From NCBI GenBank assembly GCA_020634235.1, contig JACKCB010000001.1:682001-746000 (forward strand): a DNA stretch of 64,000 bases, written 5' to 3'. The notes under the pieces are model-generated. The model ran no database searches. It saw only the letters and a list, made by a program, of their open reading frames with translations, and was not told the DNA's origin. The position numbers and the translations under genes are program-made. Origin of the DNA: Ardenticatenaceae bacterium. GTDB taxonomy: Bacteria > Chloroflexota > Anaerolineae > Promineifilales > Promineifilaceae. Of the stretch, positions 9,250-17,500 are shown in pieces (the first letter of the stretch is position 1; each line of letters opens with the position of its first letter).

Positions 9250-9932
9250 GTGGGCGCACGCTGGCCATTCTGTTTGTGGTTTTGCTCCTGGTGGCCGCCG
9301 CGGCGATTCTGGTTAACCAGCGGGCACCGGCCCCGGAACCCACGCCGGAGATCCCGCCTACGCCGGAACGGGTGCAGTTTCTGGAAGGGGCGACTATCGA
9401 GTCTGTTACCCGGCTGGATGTGCGGGACAACCTGAACGATGATTTCGCCTCGTTCTTCCGTGACGGCCAGGGTCTGTGGTACCAGACCAACCCAACTTCG
9501 ACGCTGGTCATCAGCCAGACGATGAACTCGCAAGTCACCGGCTTGCTGAACATGACCAGCCAGCGCACGTTGGGCGCAGACGAGAACCCGCTTTCGGCCT
9601 ATGGGCTGGATAATCCGGCCTACACGGTGGTCCTGGCGCTGCAGGGCGAAGATGGCCAGGTGACGCGGGTGCTGTTCCTGGTGGGCAATGAAACCCCGGC
9701 CGGGACCGGCTACTACCTGCAAAAAGAAGGCGACCCCCGCGTCTACATCGTGCCCACCTTCAGCCTGAACAGCCTCATCAGCCTGTTGACCACCCCTCCG
9801 GTGCCCACGCCGACCGCCACCGCGCCCATCGGCGGCAGCGCCCCGGTCAGCGGCACCACCACCCTCACCACCACCGTCCCCCTCACCGCCACTCTCCCCC
9901 TGACCGGCACCGGCACGCCTGCCGCGCCCTGA
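9246..9932 (+). CDS. DUF4340 domain protein, membrane-anchored
   Basis: 228 residues. One N-terminal membrane anchor (LAILFVVLLLVAAAAILV), then a DUF4340-type extracytoplasmic domain: SVTRLDVRDN, TLGADENPLSAYGLDNPAYT and VTRVLFLVGNETPAGTGYY, the region that recurs in proteins downstream of GldG. The C-terminal ~45 residues are a Thr/Pro/Ala-rich low-complexity tail. It overlaps the GldG-like gene by four bases, so it is the last gene of the operon. It is shorter than many DUF4340 proteins, which often carry several copies of the domain. Its function is undefined. Confidence 0.78.
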   Translation: MSGRTLAILFVVLLLVAAAAILVNQRAPAPEPTPEIPPTPERVQFLEGATIESVTRLDVRDNLNDDFASFFRDGQGLWYQTNPTSTLVISQTMNSQVTGLLNMTSQRTLGADENPLSAYGLDNPAYTVVLALQGEDGQVTRVLFLVGNETPAGTGYYLQKEGDPRVYIVPTFSLNSLISLLTTPPVPTPTATAPIGGSAPVSGTTTLTTTVPLTATLPLTGTGTPAAP

Positions 9933-9952
9933 ACCAGCCTCCTAAACCACAG

Positions 9953-9985
9953 CGAGGGGTCCAATCTCGGCGATTGGACCCCTCG
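9953..9985. terminator. Bidirectional hairpin between convergent operons
   Basis: A perfect 14-bp stem, CGAGGGGTCCAATC / GATTGGACCCCTCG, with a 5-nt loop (TCGGC). It sits 20 bp after the DUF4340 stop and 30 bp after the stop of the opposing gene. No strong U-tract. Confidence 0.7.
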
Positions 9986-10015
9986 TAAGAGCATCGACCT
10001 ATCTGCTGTTGATGG

Positions 10016-11245
10016 CTAGTCGGCGGGCATAGCTGCCGGGGAATCGGCCAACTGCGCCAGCCCGGCGCGGGCCAACTGCCACATCTGCCAGGCGATGGGC
10101 AGGATAGCTACCGCCCACAGGGCATAGGCCAGGCCGTGCAGCAGCCCCTGGTATGGTTCGCTGAAGATGCTGGCCCACAAGGCCACGCCGCCCAGGTGTA
10201 CCGCCGCCAGGCTGAGCCAGCTACCTCCCAACCCGGCCGGGACCTGCGGCCGGAAAGCGCGGCTAAAAAAGTAGGGCAGCAGCGCAAAACCAAATTGCAG
10301 CACCCAGCCATAAATCAACGCTTGCGGCGCATTCTGCTCAATGCCTGCGCCGGGGAAGCCGGGCACGCCCAGGATAATCAGCGGGGCCACCATCACCGGG
10401 GCCAGAATCCACAGGTAAGCCGTGGTCAGGTGCCAGATGCCCGGCTTGCGCCACATCGCCTCGTCCCCCAACAGCGGCCTGATCACGTTAAGCAGCAGCC
10501 AGATGGTAGCCGTCAGGTGCATGATCAGGCCGGGCACGGCGAAATAGTTAGATTTGAGCCAGGGGCCAAGCACCAGTCCCAGCGCGCCCAGGGTCATCAG
10601 CCAGAAAATCGGCCGCAGCGAGCGCGGCCAGGCCAGCGACCGGCCGGCAAAGCGGGGGTAGGTGTCGATGATTAGCCCGGCGAAGACCAGGGACATCAGC
10701 CCCCAGTTGTTGGCGTGGATGTGCACTTCGACGGGCGTCTTGATATGCAGAATGTCGCTCCAGCCCAGCCACAGCCCGGTGCCCACGATAATGCCCACCA
10801 GGAAGTAGCTCAACCCGGCCACGTAAAACCAGCGTCCGCCTGGCTCTTTGGCCGCGCTGGGGGCGGCGGCAGCCCCGGCCGGGTGCATCTGCCGCAGTTG
10901 GTTAATCAGCAGCAAGGTGGCCACAAACACCAGCGTCCCGCCGGTGATCATCAGCGCCGGGTTCATGAGTGGAATCCCGACCAGCAGGGTCAGGATGCCG
11001 GTGTTGAGGGTGAACCAGGTGGCCCACCGGAAACCCGGCCGGGGCAGGTTGGCCCGGATGGCCACCAGCAGCGGCAGCACGCCAAACAGCGCCTCGGTCA
11101 TCGCCCCCAGGGTAATCATGTGGACACGCAGCCAGCGCAGCCCATTAAACCAGGGCAGCAGGTTCCAACTGGTCAGGGCCGCATCCAGCGCGCCAATCAG
11201 CGCCAGCCCCATAAAAAGCGCGGTCATCAGGAAGTAAAGATTCAT
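10016..11245 (-). CDS. Polytopic membrane protein, possibly haem-copper oxidase subunit I-like
   Basis: 409 residues from the ATG at 11245, with about 12 TM helices. Conserved-looking histidines occur in RWLRVHMITLGAMTEALFG (first third), VEVHIHANNWGLMSLVFAG (middle) and GLIMHLTATIWLL; the H-x-H-x3-W pattern resembles haem-binding helices of cbb3-like or NnrS-like proteins. I cannot place it firmly in one family. The start was chosen because GGAG lies 8 nt upstream and the longer frame has a low-quality Gly/Arg-rich N-terminus. It begins 2 nt after the ferredoxin stop, and a Crp/Fnr gene comes first in the same direction, suggesting a redox or nitrogen-oxide responsive unit (inference). Confidence 0.6.
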   Translation of the reverse strand: MNLYFLMTALFMGLALIGALDAALTSWNLLPWFNGLRWLRVHMITLGAMTEALFGVLPLLVAIRANLPRPGFRWATWFTLNTGILTLLVGIPLMNPALMITGGTLVFVATLLLINQLRQMHPAGAAAAPSAAKEPGGRWFYVAGLSYFLVGIIVGTGLWLGWSDILHIKTPVEVHIHANNWGLMSLVFAGLIIDTYPRFAGRSLAWPRSLRPIFWLMTLGALGLVLGPWLKSNYFAVPGLIMHLTATIWLLLNVIRPLLGDEAMWRKPGIWHLTTAYLWILAPVMVAPLIILGVPGFPGAGIEQNAPQALIYGWVLQFGFALLPYFFSRAFRPQVPAGLGGSWLSLAAVHLGGVALWASIFSEPYQGLLHGLAYALWAVAILPIAWQMWQLARAGLAQLADSPAAMPAD

Positions 11246-11247
11246 GG

Positions 11248-11472
11248 TTAATTCTCCAGGCAGGGTTCGGGCATAAGACAAAAAGTGAGCGCAATGGCTT
11301 GCTGAGGACAGACCTGGGCGCAGTGGCCGGTGTACTGGCATTCTCCCGGCCGGGTGACCACCGCCCACCCGTCTAGCATGCCCAGCGCCCCCAACGGGCA
11401 CACCTGCACACACAGGCCACAGCCATCACAACGGGACAAATCAACCAGGGGGACCGGCCAATCGGCATCCAT
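11248..11472 (-). CDS. Two-cluster ferredoxin-like 4Fe-4S protein
   Basis: About 74 residues. The first cluster motif is complete: CDGCGLCVQVCP. The second reads CQYTGHCAQVCP, with threonine at the usual second cysteine, so it has only three of four canonical ligands plus the terminal CP; it may hold a 3Fe-4S or an altered cluster. The start at 11472 has GAGGAACAG in front, a good SD; an upstream ATG at 11511 would add 13 residues (containing one Cys) but lacks an SD. It sits between a Crp/Fnr regulator and the putative haem membrane protein, so an electron-carrier role to that protein is plausible. Confidence 0.78.
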   Translation of the reverse strand: MDADWPVPLVDLSRCDGCGLCVQVCPLGALGMLDGWAVVTRPGECQYTGHCAQVCPQQAIALTFCLMPEPCLEN

Positions 11473-11571
11473 CTGTTCCTCAGCAAACAAAATCGCCCAA
11501 CAACTTGCCATAGGATAGCCGTTGGGCGCAGGGCTGTCGCCGACTTTTGTCGGATTGAGCTTGCAGGGCTG

Positions 11572-12261
11572 TTATTGGGCGGCGATTTCGGTCAGCCGTT
11601 CCCGGTCGAGGATGTGGATGCGGTGGCGCTGCACCTGGATCACCCCGGCTTCTTCCAGGCTGCGCAGCGCCCGTTGGATGACATCGGGCACGGTGCCCAG
11701 GCGGGCGGCCAGCTCCGATTGGGTGTACCAGCGCGGCCGGTGCAGGATGTCGTCAGTGGCATCGCTGAGCAGCAGGGAGGCCAACCGGCCGGTGACGGAG
11801 CGCAAAGAGAGGTCGGCCACCAGCGTGACCAGGTGCATCACCCGGCCGGCGAGCTGTTCGATGAGGTGCTGGGCAAAGGCGGGCTGCTCGCGCAGCAGTT
11901 GCAGCATGGCCTCGCGGGGGATGAGATAGACCCCGGCCGGTTCCAGGGCCACAGCGGTGGCCGGGTTGGGCTGGTTGGCCAGCACCCCAATCTCATTAAA
12001 CGTCTCCCCCGGCCCCAAGAAGCGCAAGACCTGTTCCCGGCCGGAGGGCACGCTCTTCACCACCTTCAGCCAACCCGCCTGTAAAAACGACAGCCCGGCC
12101 GCCGGTTCACCCTCCCAAAAGACCGTCTCCCCCGCCCCATATTCGCGCCAGCGGCACTGCCCGGCCAGCCAGGCCAGCGTCGCCTCATCCAACACCTGGA
12201 AAAAGGGGATCGCCCGCAGCTGCGGCAACAGCGCCTGCTCCCCGGCCGGGTTCATAGCCAT
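11572..12261 (-). CDS. Crp/Fnr-family transcriptional regulator
   Basis: 229 residues. An N-terminal cyclic-nucleotide-binding-type beta barrel spans residues ~15-130 (CRWREYGAGETVFWEGEPA, LRFLGPGETFNEIGVLA), then a dimerisation helix, then a C-terminal winged helix (YTQSELAARLGTVPDVIQRA, SLEEAGVIQVQRHRI). It lacks the N-terminal cysteine cluster of Fnr; isolated cysteines do not form a motif. The effector is unknown. It is the promoter-proximal gene of a three-gene minus-strand set with the ferredoxin and the His-rich membrane protein and probably regulates them. Two ATGs two codons apart (12261, 12255) are possible starts. Confidence 0.87.
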   Translation of the reverse strand: MAMNPAGEQALLPQLRAIPFFQVLDEATLAWLAGQCRWREYGAGETVFWEGEPAAGLSFLQAGWLKVVKSVPSGREQVLRFLGPGETFNEIGVLANQPNPATAVALEPAGVYLIPREAMLQLLREQPAFAQHLIEQLAGRVMHLVTLVADLSLRSVTGRLASLLLSDATDDILHRPRWYTQSELAARLGTVPDVIQRALRSLEEAGVIQVQRHRIHILDRERLTEIAAQ

Positions 12262-12285
12262 CCAGGTCCCAGGGCCGCGCCCTGC

Positions 12286-14217
12286 CTACACGTCCAGATT
12301 ACGCACTTCGCTGGCATGGGTGGTGATAAAGCGGCGGCGCGGGGCCACTTCGCTGCCCATCAACATGTCAAAGGTACGGTCCGCCAGCAGCGCATCTTCA
12401 ATCGTAACTTGCAGCAAGGTGCGCTGGCCGGGGTCCATCGTCGTCTCCCACAACTGGTCCGGGTTCATCTCCCCCAGACCCTTGTAACGCTGCAAGCCAA
12501 ACTTCTGCCCTTCCAGTTGGCGCATCAGCGTGCTGTTCTCCGCCTCGGTGTAGGTATAGCGCACATCCTTACCCAGCTTGATGGCATACAGCGGCGGCTG
12601 GGCAATGTACAGGTGACCACTCTCAATCAGGTCGGGCATGTAGCGGAAGAAGAAGGTCAGCAGCAGGGTACGAATGTGGCTGCCATCGACGTCGGCGTCG
12701 GTCATGATAATCACCCGGCCGTAGCGCAGGTTTTCCATGTTAAACGTCTCCCCAATGCCCGTGCCCAGGGCCGAGATAAGCGCCTTCACCTCGTTGTTGG
12801 CCAGAATCTTGTCCAGCCGGGCGCGCTCCGTGTTCAAAATCTTGCCCCGCAGCGGCAGAATCGCCTGGAAGTGGCGGTCGCGCCCCTGCTTGGCCGAACC
12901 ACCGGCCGAGTCACCCTCCACAATGTACAGCTCGCACTTCGCCGGGTCCCGCTCCGAGCAGTCGGCCAGCTTGCCCGGCAAGGTCAGGCTCTCCAGGGCG
13001 CTCTTACGCATTACCAATTCGCGCGCCTTGCGGGCCGCGTTACGCGCCCGCGAGGAGGTCAGGCAGCGCTCGACAATGCGCTTGGCCTCACGCGGATTCT
13101 CCTCCAGGAACATCGTCAGCGCGTCACCGGCCACCGCCGAGACAATGCCGCTGACTTCGGCGTTCATCAACTTCACCTTGGTCTGGCTCTCGAACTGCGG
13201 GTCAGGGTGCTTCACACTGACCACGGCGGTCACCCCTTCGCGGGTATCGTCGCTGCTAAAGTTGCTGTCCTTCTCCTTCAGGTAGCCGTTTTTGCGGGCG
13301 TAGGTATTGATGACCCGGGTGAGGGCCGTGCGCAGGCCGGTGAGATGGGTACCGCCATCGGGGGTGTGGATGGTGTTGGCAAAGGCATATTCAGAAATGG
13401 CCACGCTGTCGGTGTACTGCACCGCCAGCTCCACCTCCACGTTATCCATCTCCTTCTGGGCGTGAATGGGCGAGTGGAGCGGGCGACGGTTGCGGTTGAG
13501 GTAACGCACAAAAGAGCTGAGGCCGCCCTCAAAGTAGAAGCTCATCTCGCGGTTGGGCGCAGGGCGCTCGTCGCGCACCGTGATGTAAACGCCGCGGGTG
13601 ACAAAGGCCATCTCGCGAAAACGGTTGATGAGCGTCTCAAAACGGTAATCGAGGTCACCGGTGAAAATGGTGTCGTCGAAACGGAAGGTGGAGGTGGTGC
13701 CGGTTTCCTGGTCGCCGCGCTTCACTTTGGCAATCTTTTCCACCGCGGTCACCGGGAGCCCTCGCTCATACCGCTGCCGCCAGACGCCGCCGTCCCGCTT
13801 CACGGTCACTTCCATCCATTCAGACAGGGCGTTAACCGCCGCCGCGCCCACGCCGTGCAGCCCGCCGGAGACCTTGTAGACGGCGCTGTCGAACTTGCCG
13901 CCGGAGTGCAGGGTGGTGTGCACCAACTGCAGGGCGGAGACCTTCTCGGTGGGGTGTTCGGCCACGGGGATGCCCACGCCGTTGTCCTTCACGCTAACGC
14001 TGGAGTCGGGGTGGATGACCACTTCGATGCGGTCGCAGCGGCCGGCCAGGGCCTCGTCGATGGAGTTGTCCACAATTTCGTAAACCAGGTGATGCAGCGC
14101 CTTGATATCGGTACCGCCGACGTACATCCCCGGCCGGCGGCGCACCGCCTCCAGCCCTTTCAACACCTGGATGCTGCTGGCATCATATTTGGTTTGCGGA
14201 TCGGTCTTAATCGTCAT
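12286..14217 (-). CDS. gyrB: DNA gyrase subunit B
   Basis: 643 residues, the compact GyrB length without the proteobacterial insert. GHKL ATPase motifs: YEIVDNSIDEALAG, VKDNGVGIPV, GGLHGVGAAAVNALS. Transducer domain follows. TOPRIM: YIVEGDSAGGSAKQGRDRHF and MTDADVDGSHIRTLLLTFFF, with the metal-binding E and DxD; then the C-terminal QRYKGLGEMNPDQLW. With GyrA (not in the window) it forms the ATP-dependent supercoiling enzyme. The ATG has AAGGACACGTAA upstream. The gene contains no CCCGGCCGGG decamer in 1.9 kb, in contrast to its neighbours. ParE is the alternative; the QRYKGLGEM and length fit GyrB better. Confidence 0.95.
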   Translation of the reverse strand: MTIKTDPQTKYDASSIQVLKGLEAVRRRPGMYVGGTDIKALHHLVYEIVDNSIDEALAGRCDRIEVVIHPDSSVSVKDNGVGIPVAEHPTEKVSALQLVHTTLHSGGKFDSAVYKVSGGLHGVGAAAVNALSEWMEVTVKRDGGVWRQRYERGLPVTAVEKIAKVKRGDQETGTTSTFRFDDTIFTGDLDYRFETLINRFREMAFVTRGVYITVRDERPAPNREMSFYFEGGLSSFVRYLNRNRRPLHSPIHAQKEMDNVEVELAVQYTDSVAISEYAFANTIHTPDGGTHLTGLRTALTRVINTYARKNGYLKEKDSNFSSDDTREGVTAVVSVKHPDPQFESQTKVKLMNAEVSGIVSAVAGDALTMFLEENPREAKRIVERCLTSSRARNAARKARELVMRKSALESLTLPGKLADCSERDPAKCELYIVEGDSAGGSAKQGRDRHFQAILPLRGKILNTERARLDKILANNEVKALISALGTGIGETFNMENLRYGRVIIMTDADVDGSHIRTLLLTFFFRYMPDLIESGHLYIAQPPLYAIKLGKDVRYTYTEAENSTLMRQLEGQKFGLQRYKGLGEMNPDQLWETTMDPGQRTLLQVTIEDALLADRTFDMLMGSEVAPRRRFITTHASEVRNLDV

Positions 14218-14348
14218 TTACGTGTCCTTCTCGCGTGCTGTGAGTTCCGTGTTGCGCCGTGTTGGCTCCGTTTTCGTAGCCGCTCTATTCTACCACATCT
14301 GTTCTAAGGAACCAGATTTTGCGGCGGCGTGCAAGGGGCGGCGGTGAA

Positions 14349-14383
14349 GGGGTGCGGGGGTGAAAGGGTGCGGGGGTGAGGGG
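14349..14383 (+). repeat. G-rich tandem repeat with G-quadruplex potential
   Basis: Five G-runs of 3-5 bases separated by TGC, TGAAA, TGC and TGA. The unit is about 17 nt, repeated twice. It lies upstream of gyrB, on the strand opposite to gyrB transcription. Confidence 0.6.
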
Positions 14384-14414
14384 TATCGCCGGGGGGCTGG
14401 CGGGCGGGCGTGGC

Positions 14415-14457
14415 AAAAAAAGTGTCCCGGCCCAGGGACGAACCGAGGGGCCGGGAC
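14415..14457 (-). terminator. Intrinsic terminator of the secreted glucanase gene
   Basis: On the minus strand a GTCCCGGCCC / GGGCCGGGAC stem (arms 14448-14457 and 14424-14433) is followed directly by seven T's (14415-14421). It is 58 bp beyond the stop codon. Confidence 0.85.
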
Positions 14458-14466
14458 GGTTGTTAT

Positions 14467-14493
14467 ATGCCCGGCCGGGACCCGGCCGGGCAT
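14467..14493. repeat. Double CCCGGCCGGG, 13-bp perfect inverted repeat
   Basis: Two decamers (14470-14479, 14481-14490) separated by one A; with flanking ATG and CAT the arms are perfectly complementary over 13 bp. It lies between the glucanase stop and its terminator. Confidence 0.8.
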
Positions 14494-14514
14494 TCGCTAA
14501 CTAAAGCAAGCCGT

Positions 14515-17500
14515 TCAGGCGCGGCGGGCGCGGCGCAGGCCCAGCAGCCCGGCCACCACCAGCAGCAGTGCCAGCAGCGGCCACCACAAGTAACTACCCG
14601 GCCGGGACACATCGCCCAACCCCGTCAGACTCACATCTGTGGGGGCCACGATATTCACCGTAGCGCACGCCTCAGCCGCGGCCGGCGCGCCGGTATCATC
14701 CATCGCCGTCCACAGCGCACAATTCTCAATCGTACCGTAGCTGTTCGGCGGGTCATAAGTCGCCGTCACCGCCACGCTGGCCTGCGGGGCCAGGCTGTAG
14801 GCAAAGTCCTGCAGGATGGTGCCCAGCACCGTATCCGTCAGCGTGTGCGTCGTCAGCGTCACGCCGCCCATGTTGGTCACCGTGTAGCAGTAAGTCACGT
14901 CGGTGTTCCAGGTGGTGGTAATGACGCTGGTCGTGCCGCAGTTGCCATCCGTGCTCACCGTCTTCAGCAGCTCAATGGCCGCCGGGCCGGTGGTGCGGAA
15001 AGTCCACTGCGCCGGCACCTGCTGCGTGCCGTTCTCGCCGCCGGGCATCCCCTGCGACACCTGCCCGCTCACCAGGACGGTGTAGTCACTGTTGCCGTCC
15101 AACGGGACATCGGGGGTGAAGGTGGTGGTCTGGGTGGCGTCGTCGTTAACAAACGTGCCGCTGACCATCCCGGCCGGGCCGGTCACCTCAAACATCGTGC
15201 CGGCCGTCATCGTCACGCTCCAGGTGGCCACGATTTGCGTGTCGGTAGGCACCAGGGTCGCGTCGGGGGCGGGGAACTCATCCACCACAATCGGGTCACG
15301 CCAGAAGCGGACCGCCTTGTCGCTGTCGTCACCATTGCCCCAGTCGGTAGCCGTATTGTCGATAACCTGCGTGCCATCCGTGCCGTACTCAATGGTCGTG
15401 CTGCGGTTAGCCAGCCCCACAATCGAACCCCACGATTCCACCCTGTCCCAACTGCCACGGGTGTACTTGTATTGCAACTGCAAGCCATCCAGCAGCGGCA
15501 GGGTGTATTCCCAGGTGGTGGCGTCGATCTGGGTCATGGGCACCCGGCCGGGGTCCCACGGCCCAAACTCCGGAATGTCGCCCACCACGTAAACCGTGCC
15601 CGGCGTATAGTCGGGCACACCCACGCGGAAGGTCACATCCACGTAACGCGGTTCGGCCGTGGCCTGAATCGTGTTCGACGGGTCAGAACGGTTGAAGCTG
15701 GTGTCGAAGGCAACCACGTAGTAATCATACGTCTCGCCGCCGGTCACGCTTTCATCCACGTAGCTGGTTACCGCCGGGCCAACGGTGGCAATGCGCTCGA
15801 AGATCAGCGCTTCCACCACCATCTGGCGGTAGATTTCGTAGCCGGCCAGGTCTGGCTCGCTGTTGGCATCCCAGCTAAAGCTAATGCTGCTGCCGCTGGT
15901 GCCATCCAGAACCAGATTTTGCGGCGCGGCCGGCGCGGTCAGGTCACCACTGGAGATGACGTGCAACCGGCCGGGGTTGCCATTGATACCCGGCCCGGAG
16001 AGGTCGGAGTAGTACCAACTGATGCCGCCGTTGCTGCTCCAGCGGGTGACGTAATCATACTCACCCACCACGTCAGGCAGCAGGTTGCCAACGTACTGGT
16101 CATTGTTGCCAACAGGTTGGTCATAGCTGCCATCCACCCACTGCCAGGTGGGGTCGGTGGGCGGCGTGCCGGTGGGACCATAGCCAATCTGCTGGCTAAT
16201 GCCGCTGGCCGGGCCGCTGCCGCCGGTGAAGCCGGCGATGTAGAGCTGGCCGTAGATGTTGGCCGTGGGGGTGATGGTGCTGATGGTGTGGGTGATTTCC
16301 GGCGGCCACTGCAAGTTGTACCAGGCCGTGCTCAGATCATGCTGCGGCACGCCCCACGCCTCGTTGGACATCGCGCTGGCCAGCAGGTTGCTGTCGCTGC
16401 GGCTGACAGCCACGTAGTAGTAGGAAACCGCATTTTGCAGCCCGCTGTCGGTGTAGGTGGTGCCGGTGGTATTGGCCACGAACTGGTAGCCACCACCGCT
16501 AACCAGGCTGCGATATAGGTCATAGCTGTCGGCCCCGGCCGGGGCGCTCCAGGCCAGGTCCAGCTCGCCATTGCGCTCATCCGTCACCGCCAGGTCAGTC
16601 ACCGGGGCGGGCGGGGCGGCCATGGGCGCCGCCAACACCAGCACCGCGCCGCTCATGGCCGGCACGTTTACCGTCAGTTGGCCGCTGCCGTCCACCGTGT
16701 AGGGGGCATTGCTGGCCAGTACGTCGCTAAACTGCGCGCCAACCGGCAGGTAGCCGCTCACGTCCACCGTCACCGTCTGGGCCTCGGCATTGGCCCGGTT
16801 CACCAGGACCACCGCCGCGTCAGAATAATCGTCCATCAGGCGGCCATAAGCGTAGACGTTGTTGTCGTCGTCCGTCAGCAGAGTGTCGAAGCTGCCGGTG
16901 CGCAGGGCCGGGTGGCTGTTGCGCGCCCCGGTCAGCAAGCGGTAGTAGTCACGCAGCGCGTCTTGCTGCGTGGCCGATTGCAGGTGGGTGTAGAAGGGCG
17001 TGCCCGTCTCATCCAGCCAGGGATAAGGCACGCGGTTGTACGGGTCATCCTGCCAGGTAGAGCCGTCATAAGTAACCGGGCCAACCAGACCAACTTCGTC
17101 ACCGTAGTAGATGGTGGGCGCGCCGGGCAGGGTCATCTGCAAGAGGACCACGCCCATGAAGCGGGTGCGCGCGTCGCTCCAGTCGTAGTTGGGATCATCA
17201 TAGATGGTGTCGTCGTTCTGGCCGGTGTTGTGGTCCAGCATGAACAGCGGCCGGTTGGTGTCGTGGCTGCCCAACAGGTTCATCATGGCGTAGAACGCTT
17301 CCGGCGGGTAGCGCTCCTCCAGGTTGTGCAGCCGGGCATCCAGCTCGCTGGGGGTCAGCGGGGCCAGAATACCGGCCGAGCTGCCGCCGTTGTGGTCGTT
17401 GTCGATGAACGGGGTGTCACGCCAGAAGCTGAGGATGGCCGAGCTGAACTGGTAGTTCATGGTGGCGTCCCACTCGTCACCCAGGGTCCAGGCGGTGGCC

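Noticed and set aside
5804..9932. Gliding motility locus
   Set aside because: GldA/F/G-like names come from Bacteroidetes; the same ABC set is widespread in non-gliders and no other gld/spr gene is present.
12316..14307. 663-codon open frame opposite gyrB
   Set aside because: It is the antisense of a strongly conserved gene; composition is His/Val/Gln-rich with no domain. Typical GC-rich shadow frame.
14410..16518. 702-codon frame opposite the glucanase C-terminal part
   Set aside because: It starts in the terminator hairpin and runs antisense through recognisable CBM20 and fn3 domains.
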